A DNA stretch of 64,000 nt from Chryseobacterium takakiae (GTDB lineage Bacteria; Bacteroidota; Bacteroidia; Flavobacteriales; Weeksellaceae): NCBI RefSeq assembly GCF_900129385.1, contig NZ_FQVO01000004.1, positions 62,001 through 126,000 on the forward strand, given 5' to 3'. Made by a program: the position numbers and the translations under genes. Positions 15,777 to 24,735 of this stretch are shown here, piece by piece (position 1 is the stretch's first letter; each line of letters opens with the position of its first letter). Under the pieces are notes generated by a model, which had not been told where the DNA came from, searched no databases, and worked only from the letters and a program-made list of their open reading frames with translations.

Positions 15777-17786
15777 ATGAATTTACCACTAATTGCAGGG
15801 ATAATTGTTGCTGTAGTAGCTTCAGTTGGATTAATATTCTGGATTCTGTCTATGTACAAAAAAACAGTACAGGGAATCGTTATTCTCAGAACCGGATACG
15901 GAGGAACAAAGGTATTTTTTAATGCAGGAATCGTAATTCCTATCATTCACAGGATGGAATCTATGGACATTTCCGTGAAAAAATTGGAAATAGCCAGAGA
16001 AGGCAAAGCAGGCCTGATCTGTAAAGACAATATGAGGGCAGACATTCAGGTGGCTTTCTTTATCAGGGTTAACAAATCGGTTGATGATATTGTGAATGTT
16101 GGCCAGACAATCGGCTGCCAGAGAGCTTCGGATATTCATACCTTAAGAGAACTGTTTGAAGCTAAATTTTCGGAAGCGTTAAAAACGGTTGGTAAAAAAT
16201 TTGAATTCATCGAACTGTACGAAGCAAGAAGCGAATTCCGCCAGGAAATCCTTGATATTATCGGAACAGACCTTAATGGCTACGTTCTGGATGACTGTGC
16301 GATTGACTACCTGGAGCAGACTTCCATCGACAGCTTAGACAAAGATAACATTCTGGATTCTGAGGGTATCAAGAAAATAACTGAATTAACGGCAACACAA
16401 AATATTAAAGCCAATCAGGTTCGCAGAGACGAGGAAAAAACGATCACAAAACAGAACGTTGAGGCCCGTGAAGCAATTTTGGAACTTGAAAAACAGCTGG
16501 CTGAAAAAGAAGAATCTCAAAAAAGAGAAGTGGCCAATATTAAAGCCCGCGAAAATGCTGAAATACTAAAAGTAAATGAAGAAGAAAGACTGAAATACGA
16601 AACCGTTCGTATTGCAACGGAAGAAAAACTTCAGATCGCTGAGGAAAATAAGCTGAGACAGGTAGTAATTGCCGCTAAAAATAAAGAACGTGCTGATTTG
16701 GTGGAGACTGAAAGAGTACAAAAGGACAGAATGCTGGAAGCAACCGAAAGAGAAAGAATTGTTTCTCTGGCTCAGATTGAAAAAGAAAAAGCGATCGAGC
16801 TGGAAAAGAAAAACATCCAGGATGCAATCCGTGAGCGTCTGACCATGGAAAAAACCGTTGTGGAAGAACAACAGGGAATTAAGGACCTTGAAGCTTTCAA
16901 AACAGCCGACCGAAATAAGCAGGTTGAAATTACCCTGGCGACACAGGAAGCTGAAAAGAAACTGATTGAAGAAACAAGAGCAGCAGAAGCCAGAAAATTG
17001 GCGGCAGAAAAAGATGCCCAGAAATATGTAATAGAAGCGCAGGCTAAGAGAGATGCCGCCGAAAAAGAAGCTGAAGCCCGTAAAATCATCGCTGATGCGA
17101 AAGCGAAAGAAGAAGCAACGGTGGGATTATCTGAAGCTCAGGTTCTTCATGCAAAAGCAGATGCCGCAGAAAGACAGGGAATTGTAGAAGCGGTTGTTAT
17201 TGAGAAAAAAGCAGACGCTATTAAAAAAGAAGGAATTGCACAGGCAGAAGTCATCAAAGAAAAAGCATTGGCAGAAGCCGCCGGAATCACTGAGAAAGCC
17301 GAAGCCATGAAGAAACTGAATGATGCAGGTAAAGACCATGAAGAATTCAGACTGACCCTGGCTAAAGAAAAAGAAGTGGAACTGGCTCATATTGCTATAC
17401 AGAAAGATATTGCACAGGCACAGGCCGGCGTTCTCGCTGAAGCCTTCAAATCTGCAAAAATTGATATTATAGGCGGAGACAATACATTCTTCGATAATGT
17501 TATTCGTCAGGTTTCTGCGGGTAAAGGCTTGGATAAATTTATCAGCCACAGCGAAAATGCAACATTGGTTAAGGAAAACCTTTTGGGCGACGGCGAAAAT
17601 ATCATCGGGAAAGTAATGGGAATGGTTGATAAATACAACATCTCTTCCGAAGATATTAAAAATATGAGCATCGCAAGTCTTATTTTTAAACTGAACAGCG
17701 TTGCCAACCAGCAGGAAAGAGGGCTGCTCGACCGGGCATTGGACATGGCAAAAAGCCTGGGAATAGATAACAAACCGGTACAATAA
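15777..17786 (+). CDS. Flotillin / YqiK-type SPFH protein
   Basis: 669 residues: an N-terminal membrane helix (about 4-26), an SPFH/band-7 domain (about 30-220; GGTKVFFNAGIVIPIIHRM), a very long Ala/Glu/Lys-rich coiled coil (about 220-540) and a C-terminal globular tail. Flotillins form large membrane scaffolds and set membrane fluidity. Its length exceeds the 553 residues of E. coli YqiK because of the extended coiled coil. The YqiJ-like partner lies upstream. A hairpin and 253 nt separate it from the ATPase gene. Confidence 0.9.
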   Translation: MNLPLIAGIIVAVVASVGLIFWILSMYKKTVQGIVILRTGYGGTKVFFNAGIVIPIIHRMESMDISVKKLEIAREGKAGLICKDNMRADIQVAFFIRVNKSVDDIVNVGQTIGCQRASDIHTLRELFEAKFSEALKTVGKKFEFIELYEARSEFRQEILDIIGTDLNGYVLDDCAIDYLEQTSIDSLDKDNILDSEGIKKITELTATQNIKANQVRRDEEKTITKQNVEAREAILELEKQLAEKEESQKREVANIKARENAEILKVNEEERLKYETVRIATEEKLQIAEENKLRQVVIAAKNKERADLVETERVQKDRMLEATERERIVSLAQIEKEKAIELEKKNIQDAIRERLTMEKTVVEEQQGIKDLEAFKTADRNKQVEITLATQEAEKKLIEETRAAEARKLAAEKDAQKYVIEAQAKRDAAEKEAEARKIIADAKAKEEATVGLSEAQVLHAKADAAERQGIVEAVVIEKKADAIKKEGIAQAEVIKEKALAEAAGITEKAEAMKKLNDAGKDHEEFRLTLAKEKEVELAHIAIQKDIAQAQAGVLAEAFKSAKIDIIGGDNTFFDNVIRQVSAGKGLDKFISHSENATLVKENLLGDGENIIGKVMGMVDKYNISSEDIKNMSIASLIFKLNSVANQQERGLLDRALDMAKSLGIDNKPVQ

Positions 17787-17812
17787 AAACAATAACCATC
17801 CTTATATATGAT

Positions 17813-17856
17813 AAACTCTCATTGTCTGATTTTATTAATCCTTTGAGAGTTTTTTC
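17813..17856 (+). terminator. Hairpin with T-run after the flotillin gene
   Basis: AAACTCTCA (17813-17821) pairs with TGAGAGTTT (17844-17852) around a 22-nt loop and is followed by TTTT. It may end, or weaken, transcription before the ATPase gene. Confidence 0.5.
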
Positions 17857-18039
17857 TAATAGTATTTTTATTGAATAAGTAATTCAATAGAAACGGGTTG
17901 TTTTAATCCGTTCAAAATAAAAGGCATTATTAAAACTTTGCCAAGTTTAAAACCTTTGCCAACGAAAAGAATATATTTCATAACATAATGATGATTAAGA
18001 TCAAAGATCTGTCATCAGTTACCAAACATATAAAAACCT

Positions 18040-21000
18040 ATGTCAGAACAATTAAATTCAGGGACATACGAAATCATACAAAGCCGTCTGAATGAGCAGA
18101 AAAACAACCTTATTCAGAAGCTTCAGCAGCTCAACGAAAACCGTAAAGAAATTTTCGGCGGAGTAGATTTTTCGCTTATTGCCAACGAAAGGATTTCTAC
18201 GGAACACAACTGTGTAGCCAAAGATATTTTTTCGCTGAAAAACACTTTGATCTTCGGTTCCAATGCGCATCTGGGTTTACAAACGGAAATCAACATCACA
18301 GATGTATTTTCAATCTATATCATTAATAACAACCGATTCGAGCCGCAAGATTGTTCTCTTATTTCGGATGCTACTTTTATTGAAGAATTCAAAAACCTGT
18401 ATAAGTACTACAGAAACACTTTTTTCGTACGCTTTCACTTTACCGAAAACTATCTGTATATGGTTTTCCAATTGTCTGAAAGCACTTCCGATATCAAGGC
18501 ATTTAAATGGTTGATTAAAGAAAATGAATTAACATACATTGATTCCAGAAGTGCTTCTGAAGTGACATATCCTCCGCAACATGGTTTTGCATGGACGAAA
18601 GCGACCAGAGATATGCAGCGAAGCGGAAAGTTTCCGCACATTTCTTTGGCAGATAAAGTTTTTGTGGAATCTATCGGGGGCGATTTAACCATAAAAATTG
18701 AAGATAATACCGATATCGGAAAAGGGATTTACTCCGAAGATGTTGTTCATAAAGATCAGAACCTTGATGATGCAGAAATTCACTTCTGTGATCTTGATAA
18801 TCTGGTTTTATTTAAAATCAAGCCATATCAGGAAACAGAAAGATATTTCATTTATAATCATAAAGAAAAAACCGTTTCAAGAGTTGACACTTTAAAACAT
18901 TCAGCGGTTTTACTTCCGGAAAATCAGGGGGTTTTGTTCTCGAACGGCTATGCTTTGCAGACGGGAGGTTTGAAAGTGATTTCTCAGGATGTCAACAGAC
19001 TTCACTACCTGAAAACCATTCAGGAGCCGAATGGTGAAAATTTCATGTATGTTTTCTACGATGATAAAACCAATAATTATCAACTGATTTCATATAATAT
19101 CATTACCCAAACCATTGAAACACCGATTCGATGCAGCGGATATTCTGTTTTAAATGACGGAAAATTGATCTATTTAAGAGAAAGTATTGAGACAACCAAA
19201 CATCATTTAGCGCAAATCTGGCAGACTCCGTATTCTAAAGAATTATTGCCGAATAGAGAAAAATCAGATACGCTTCTTTACAAAATCGGGAATAAAGATA
19301 TTGTAAGAGTGATGGCGGAAAGTCAGGAACTGATTACGCTTTTAAACAAAAAAGATTCTTACAGCGGATTGTATGATGATATTGTTAAACTTTCCACGAC
19401 TATTTTAGATGCTTATTATTTTTTGGGTGATGATGAGGTTGAAAATCTTGACCAGCCATTAAAAGAAATCCGAAACATCGCTCATTCTGCCATCAATGAA
19501 TATGAAAAGGTTGTTGAACAAAAGAAAAATACAGGTCTAGCAGTTGAAAAAATCAAGGCTGCCTGTGAGAAAATTTTAGAAGAAACCAAAAGAATCAACT
19601 ATTCTCAACTGACGGAATATATTGATATGCTTTCCCAAATCAGGGCTTTGCGTGGCGAAATTACAGGAGCAAGAGATTTGAAATATGCTGATATTGCAAT
19701 TCTTGATTCTTTGGAAAAATCATTGGCTGAAAGATCAGAAGAACTTTCCAACGCCTGTGTGAACTTCCTGCTTCAGGACGATGCGTTGTTTCCTTATCAA
19801 AACAGAGCACAACAGATTTCTGAAAAGATTATCAATTTGCAAAAGGCAATTGATGCAAAAACGATTGAGGAAGAAATCAATAATTTGTCGGGACAGCTCG
19901 AGCTTTTGGTGGATATTGTCAATAATTTAAAAATTGAAGACACTTCACAATCTACGCAGATTATTGAAAATATTTCGGTGATTTTTGCCAGATTAAATCA
20001 GGAGCGATTAGAACTTTCAAAAAGGAAAAGAGAAATTTCCGGAAAAGAGCTGTCTGCAGATTTTCAGGCGCAGATGACCTTGTTTGATCAGTCGGTAATT
20101 AATTTCCTTGAATTGTCTCAGACCCCTGAAAAATGCGATGAATATCTGACCAAACTTTCCATTTTGCTGGAAGAAATGGCAACAAAGTTTGTTGATTTTG
20201 AAGAATTTATCCGGAAAATAGAAGAAAAAAGAGAGGAAGTTTACGGTCATTTTCAAAATAAAAGAGTTCAGCTAACCGAATCCAGAAACAAGCGTACGCA
20301 GAGTTTATATGATTCTGCACAACGGATTTTAAAATCAGTTCAGACAAAATCCGAGTCATTCGACTCTGAAAATGAAATCAACGGCTATTTTGCAACCGAT
20401 TTAATGGTGGAGAAAGTACGTGATATTTCGAGGCAGCTCATGGTAATGGAAGATTCTGCAAAAGCGGAAGAAATCCAGACTTTGTTAAAAACCTCACAGC
20501 AGGAGTCGGTCAGAAAACTAAAAGATAAAAAGGAAATCTATGCAGACGGAGATCATATAATTGCTTTGGGCGATTATAAATTTGCAGTGAACCGTCAGAA
20601 ATTAGACCTGACTTTGGTGATGAGAAATGCACAGTATTATTATCATTTAACAGGAACTGCATTTTATGAACCGTTAAATTTTGAAGCCATTTCAGATTTT
20701 AAAGAAGTTTGGAATCAGGAATATATTTCGGAAAATCAAAATGTAAAACGTTTCGAATATTTAGCGTGGAATGTTTTTTCACAAAATAAAAATATCAATA
20801 CAGAAGAACAAAACCGAATTGCCATCCAGCAATTCATGACGGAACATTTTGGAGAAGGTTTGGTAAAAGGAATTCATGATGAAGATGCATTGATGATTGT
20901 TTCAAAATTGCAACAGATGCATAATGAATTGGGACTAATGCGGTTTACACCGCAAGAAAGAGCTTTGGCGCAGCTGTTCTGGTATTTCCTGGATGAACAA

Positions 21001-22848
21001 AAAAAAGACTATTACCAGAAGCAGTTTAAAGCAGTTGATCTAATTTCAAAATCGTTTGCAACAGACAAAGGGTTCCAATATCTCAATCAGGAACTGTCCA
21101 ATGAAATACGATTATTCGCTCAGAACAATCATCTTTTTGCTGAGGTTAATGGTTTGAATTCTGCCATTTATTTGAAAAGAGAAAATAAATCGGCATTTTT
21201 GGTTTCAGAAAAAGCAGGCTTATTGTATGAATCATTTTTAAAAGATTTAAAGGAAAAAGGAAAAGATCTAGAGTTTATCGACCAGCAGAATGCGCTGAAA
21301 CAGTATCCTGCAGCCTGTTTTTCTATTGCAGAAAGTGCTTTAAGTGCGTTCCTGTTTAATTCAGAATCATATGTTGAAGATGATATTAAAAAAGAAGCAG
21401 CCGTATTTTTTATAACGCAAAGTTTTGATGCTAAAAATATTCATCACATCACTTATGAAACGATCCTGAAAGGATTGAAGTCACTGGAAAAAGATGCTGA
21501 TTATGTATTAAATTATTATGAATTTACCTCCCGTTTATCTCATTTTAATGAAACCGTGGTTCCTAAGTACAAAAAGCTTCAGGAGATGAAGGCAAAATGG
21601 GTAAACGACAAGAAAAAAGCTTTGAAAATAGACACTTTCAAATCTCAGGTTTTAAGTTCTTTTGTGAGAAACAGATTGATTAATGATGTTTATTTTCCTT
21701 TAATAGGAGCCAATTTAGCCAAGCAATTAGGTACTGTCGGAAATGACAAGCGTACCGACAGAATGGGGATGTTGCTTTTGGTTTCGCCGCCGGGTTATGG
21801 TAAAACGACATTGATGGAATACATGGCAGATAGAATGGGGCTGGTTTTCATGAAAATCAACGGTCCGTCAATCGGCCACGATATTGTCTCTACCGATCCG
21901 CACGAAGCAAAAAATGCGGGCGCAAAACAGGAACTCGAGAAGCTTAATCTTGCTTTTGAAATGGGTGACAATGTGATGTTATACCTTGATGACATCCAGC
22001 ATTGTAATCCGGAATTTTTACAGAAATTCATTTCACTGGCAGACGGACAGAGAAAAATTGAAGGAATTTATAATGGTGAAAGTAAAACCTATGATTTAAG
22101 GTCTAAACGTTTTTGTCTTGTCATGGCCGGAAATCCATACACGGAAAGTGGTGAAAAATTCAGGATTCCCGACATGCTGGCCAACCGTTCCGACACTTAC
22201 AATTTAGGTGAAATTTCGGGCAGTAAAAAAGAATTATTTGATATAAGCTTAATTGAAAATGCTTTGATGTCAAACGATTATCTTACCCGGCTGACCCAGT
22301 CAGGAATGGAAAATCTTTACCATCTGTACGAAGGCATCATATCCGGTTCCGCAAATGTGGATCTGGCAGGTAATTTCAGTTCAAACGAAATTTCAGATTT
22401 TAGAAAAGTGCTTGAAAATACATTGAAAGTAAGAGATGTTGTTCTGAAAGTCAACAAACAATATATCGCTTCCGCTGCCATGTCAGATGAATACAGAAAT
22501 GAGCCGGCTTTTAAGCTGCAGGGTTCTTACCGGAATATGAATAAGCTTATTTCCCAAATCCAGCCCATTCTGAAGGATGAAGAAGTCACTCAGATAGTTT
22601 TAAATCACTATCAGAACGAATCTCAGACTTTAACCAATGGAGCTGAAGCAAACATGCTGAAGCTAAAAGAATTAATGAATCTCATTTCAGAAGATGAAAA
22701 TTTCCGCTGGGAAGAGATCAAAAAGACATTCATTAAAAACAAAACCATAAAGGGTTTGGGCGAAAATGACCGGATGACCCAGGTGATTGCTTTGTTGGCC
22801 CAGTTCAGCGAAGGCCTTGAAGGAATAAAAGATGTACTGCAAAAATAA
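18040..22848 (+). CDS. Giant AAA ATPase (DNA-repair-ATPase-like, DUF3686 type)
   Basis: 1602 residues. The N-terminal third (about 30-480) is beta-rich (TYPPQHGFAWTKATRDMQRS and neighbouring segments) and fits the DUF3686 region. A long coiled coil spans about 480-860 and a second helical region about 860-1210. The AAA module is at about 1215-1420, with Walker A PPGYGKTT (around 1249-1256), Walker B MLYLDD (around 1311-1317) and a sensor region VMAGNPYTESGEKFRI. Databases call this family DNA repair ATPase, but I know of no demonstrated role. No nuclease domain is visible. It follows the flotillin gene and is the probable motor of the cluster. Confidence 0.8.
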   Translation: MSEQLNSGTYEIIQSRLNEQKNNLIQKLQQLNENRKEIFGGVDFSLIANERISTEHNCVAKDIFSLKNTLIFGSNAHLGLQTEINITDVFSIYIINNNRFEPQDCSLISDATFIEEFKNLYKYYRNTFFVRFHFTENYLYMVFQLSESTSDIKAFKWLIKENELTYIDSRSASEVTYPPQHGFAWTKATRDMQRSGKFPHISLADKVFVESIGGDLTIKIEDNTDIGKGIYSEDVVHKDQNLDDAEIHFCDLDNLVLFKIKPYQETERYFIYNHKEKTVSRVDTLKHSAVLLPENQGVLFSNGYALQTGGLKVISQDVNRLHYLKTIQEPNGENFMYVFYDDKTNNYQLISYNIITQTIETPIRCSGYSVLNDGKLIYLRESIETTKHHLAQIWQTPYSKELLPNREKSDTLLYKIGNKDIVRVMAESQELITLLNKKDSYSGLYDDIVKLSTTILDAYYFLGDDEVENLDQPLKEIRNIAHSAINEYEKVVEQKKNTGLAVEKIKAACEKILEETKRINYSQLTEYIDMLSQIRALRGEITGARDLKYADIAILDSLEKSLAERSEELSNACVNFLLQDDALFPYQNRAQQISEKIINLQKAIDAKTIEEEINNLSGQLELLVDIVNNLKIEDTSQSTQIIENISVIFARLNQERLELSKRKREISGKELSADFQAQMTLFDQSVINFLELSQTPEKCDEYLTKLSILLEEMATKFVDFEEFIRKIEEKREEVYGHFQNKRVQLTESRNKRTQSLYDSAQRILKSVQTKSESFDSENEINGYFATDLMVEKVRDISRQLMVMEDSAKAEEIQTLLKTSQQESVRKLKDKKEIYADGDHIIALGDYKFAVNRQKLDLTLVMRNAQYYYHLTGTAFYEPLNFEAISDFKEVWNQEYISENQNVKRFEYLAWNVFSQNKNINTEEQNRIAIQQFMTEHFGEGLVKGIHDEDALMIVSKLQQMHNELGLMRFTPQERALAQLFWYFLDEQKKDYYQKQFKAVDLISKSFATDKGFQYLNQELSNEIRLFAQNNHLFAEVNGLNSAIYLKRENKSAFLVSEKAGLLYESFLKDLKEKGKDLEFIDQQNALKQYPAACFSIAESALSAFLFNSESYVEDDIKKEAAVFFITQSFDAKNIHHITYETILKGLKSLEKDADYVLNYYEFTSRLSHFNETVVPKYKKLQEMKAKWVNDKKKALKIDTFKSQVLSSFVRNRLINDVYFPLIGANLAKQLGTVGNDKRTDRMGMLLLVSPPGYGKTTLMEYMADRMGLVFMKINGPSIGHDIVSTDPHEAKNAGAKQELEKLNLAFEMGDNVMLYLDDIQHCNPEFLQKFISLADGQRKIEGIYNGESKTYDLRSKRFCLVMAGNPYTESGEKFRIPDMLANRSDTYNLGEISGSKKELFDISLIENALMSNDYLTRLTQSGMENLYHLYEGIISGSANVDLAGNFSSNEISDFRKVLENTLKVRDVVLKVNKQYIASAAMSDEYRNEPAFKLQGSYRNMNKLISQIQPILKDEEVTQIVLNHYQNESQTLTNGAEANMLKLKELMNLISEDENFRWEEIKKTFIKNKTIKGLGENDRMTQVIALLAQFSEGLEGIKDVLQK

Positions 22849-22857
22849 CTCTTAGTA

Positions 22858-22890
22858 CCAGCTGCACCTACGTGCAGCTGGTTATTTTTG
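22858..22890 (+). terminator. Strong terminator after the giant ATPase
   Basis: A perfect 10-bp stem CCAGCTGCAC / GTGCAGCTGG with a CTAC loop, followed by TTATTTTT. Confidence 0.85.
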
Positions 22891-22922
22891 GATTTCCAAC
22901 TGCAATCTTTTCTTTTGAAAGA

Positions 22923-22956
22923 GCGCCAACTGTCTTCAGTTAGCGCCTTTTTTTAT
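22923..22956. terminator. Second hairpin with T7 tract
   Basis: GCGCCAACT / AGTTAGCGC (one mismatch) with loop GTCTTC, then CTTTTTTTATTT. It probably backs up the first terminator; a use on the other strand for the DUF1989 transcript is possible. Confidence 0.6.
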
Positions 22957-23102
22957 TTACTTTTTTATTAATTTCTGGTTATGAAATCAAATCTTCTTTA
23001 GTTTAATTTCTTCAATAACTTTTTAAAACCATGCATCATTGACTAATTTTTTTACTTTTTACAGTTATGCATTAATATTGATCCAAGTATTTAATATCTT
23101 CA

Positions 23103-23681
23103 CTATATTATGGAGTAGCCAATTGGTTTGAAAGCATAATTATTAGACATTTCCGCTGAACAAGCTGTCATCCCTACAATAAGGTCCATTTCTGCTTCAA
23201 TTATTATATAATCTCCAGCTGCACTCTTAGGCGGAAGTACACTAATCTTACCGCTCTCACCATTCACAGCAACATTCATAAAAACATTAAAGCATATAGG
23301 AATCTCATCGGGTTTAATACCAAACGGCTCAAGTGCTTCACAAAGATTACCAAAACATCCGCGGTGAGGATGTTCATCGCCATAAATTATGCGGAAAGTG
23401 TCAGCACTACAGGGAGTCAAGAGAAAATCATGCCTACCCACGGTGTCCTCTATAATATGAAACATAATATTGCTTCTGTTGGAATAGAACGGATTACCTT
23501 TAGTGAGAAATATAGTTTCAGCATAATCAATAGTCCTTCCGGAGGAAAGATATTCCCTCTTATCATTAAGATTAAAGCATATAAAATCTGATACCTGCTC
23601 TCCTTTGATGTCGGTAATTTTAAGTTTTTCACCTTTTCTTAATATAAATCCGGTGCCGCTTCTTGGTTGTATTGTATTCAT
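23103..23681 (-). CDS. DUF1989 (urea carboxylase-associated) family protein
   Basis: 192 residues, a complete DUF1989 domain. Conserved points include GEQVSDFICFN, LLTPCSADTF, the HRGCFGNLCEAL segment and a C-terminal VGMTACSAEMSNNY, whose Cys residues fit the metal site of the family. Members next to urea/guanidine carboxylases act as carboxyguanidine deiminases; others have unknown substrates. Here no carboxylase is present. The start codon overlaps the stop of the YqcI/YcgG-family gene by one base (TAATG), so both are co-translated, pointing to a shared guanidino-compound pathway. Confidence 0.85.
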   Translation of the reverse strand: MNTIQPRSGTGFILRKGEKLKITDIKGEQVSDFICFNLNDKREYLSSGRTIDYAETIFLTKGNPFYSNRSNIMFHIIEDTVGRHDFLLTPCSADTFRIIYGDEHPHRGCFGNLCEALEPFGIKPDEIPICFNVFMNVAVNGESGKISVLPPKSAAGDYIIIEAEMDLIVGMTACSAEMSNNYAFKPIGYSII

Positions 23682-24367
23682 TAGTTTTTATATTTATAAG
23701 GACATTCCCATTTTTTATCATACCGCATGCCGCTGTATTGGTACACTTCTGAGTCATCACCGAAATCACAGAGCATCGGATTAATAGAACCGCTAAGCGC
23801 CACATCTCTTTTACGAACAATATTTTTCATTTTATCATATCTATTTAAAGATCTCAATTCTTCAAATTGCTCATGCGGATTAAAGACAATTGCCGGATAA
23901 CGGAATTTCCTTGAATCCCTGCTGCTCGCCGGTGAAAGTCCGATAATAAAAAAAGCTTCTTCTTTCAGACTAAAACTAAAATTTGGAGATGAAGGGTTTG
24001 AATCTACACGGGAATCATAAGGATATTTCTGTGCATCCAGATCAGACAATGCCTGCAATCTTTCCCAAAGAAGCCTGTCGAAAGTCTTCTCATCGACACG
24101 ATGCGTATCGGGGAAAATTACACATACGGTGTGAAAATCATTATCTGCTGCTCTGTATGTATCAACAAATTTATAAATAAAATCAAGGATATCCTGATCA
24201 TCTTTTGGGCAGGCCAAATGGCCGGCAACGAATATATGCATCTGATCTCTCGTAAGAGCAGCCTTGGCTGCTACACAAGGAAATAGCTTATCATCTATAA
24301 ATTCCCTGAAAGCATCACGCACTTCCAAGGCATGTTCTGTACTTTGTGAAATATTGGTTGGTGTCAT
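23681..24367 (-). CDS. YqcI/YcgG family protein (GntA-like heme-dependent N-hydroxylase family)
   Basis: 228 residues with family hallmarks FPCVAAKAALTRDQMHIFVAG, FSLKEEAFFIIGLSPASSR and YPAIVFNPHEQFEELR. The first of these carries the cysteine (FPCVAA) shared by this heme family. Characterised relatives include GntA of guanitoxin biosynthesis, which N-hydroxylates a guanidino group. No other guanitoxin gene is nearby, so the substrate is unknown; free guanidine, arginine or an arginine derivative are options. The gene overlaps DUF1989 downstream and a 40-codon ORF upstream, all in tight translational coupling. Confidence 0.8.
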   Translation of the reverse strand: MTPTNISQSTEHALEVRDAFREFIDDKLFPCVAAKAALTRDQMHIFVAGHLACPKDDQDILDFIYKFVDTYRAADNDFHTVCVIFPDTHRVDEKTFDRLLWERLQALSDLDAQKYPYDSRVDSNPSSPNFSFSLKEEAFFIIGLSPASSRDSRKFRYPAIVFNPHEQFEELRSLNRYDKMKNIVRKRDVALSGSINPMLCDFGDDSEVYQYSGMRYDKKWECPYKYKN

Positions 24368-24486
24368 GCCTTAAGACACGCAAAGCATGTGCCACCGGAA
24401 ATATAGATATTGCATGTATAATAGTTAAGCTTTGCTGCCAACTTCCGAAAATGATGAAGCATTTCTTCCAAAACTGCCAAACTCAT
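24364..24486 (-). CDS. Possible 40-residue micro-protein coupled to the YqcI/YcgG gene
   Basis: An ATG at 24486 opens a frame (MSLAVLEEMLHHFRKLAAKL...) ending in a GG-TCFACLKA tail. Its TGA overlaps the ATG of the YqcI/YcgG gene (ATGA), the typical coupling geometry. It could be a leader peptide or a small precursor, since a GG pair precedes a Cys-containing octapeptide. It is short enough to be a chance frame, and no RBS supports it. Confidence 0.3.
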   Translation of the reverse strand: MSLAVLEEMLHHFRKLAAKLNYYTCNIYISGGTCFACLKA

Positions 24487-24735
24487 TTTAAGAATTACAT
24501 TAGCTGTGGCTTTCCAAACTAATAAGACTTATTTTCATTTTAAATGGGCAATTGATCTGTATTGAAACAACAAATCCTGCCCGATTAGTCATTCAGAGGA
24601 TAAGGAATTTGCAAAAAATTTAATTGGTTCGTCTGCACTGAATCTGAAATTTATAATCAACCGATAGCAAGTGATTAATTCATGCTTAAAAATGTCCATA
24701 ATATCATCGGATTCAAATATGAGAAATTTAAAAGC

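Noticed and set aside
17127..17792. Minus-strand frame of 221 codons within the flotillin gene
   Set aside because: It mirrors the Ala/Glu/Lys coiled-coil codons and has low-complexity Phe/Cys-rich sequence, typical of an antisense shadow.
23681..24367. Guanitoxin biosynthesis cluster
   Set aside because: Only the GntA-like family is present; no other guanitoxin genes are seen, so the gene symbol was not assigned.
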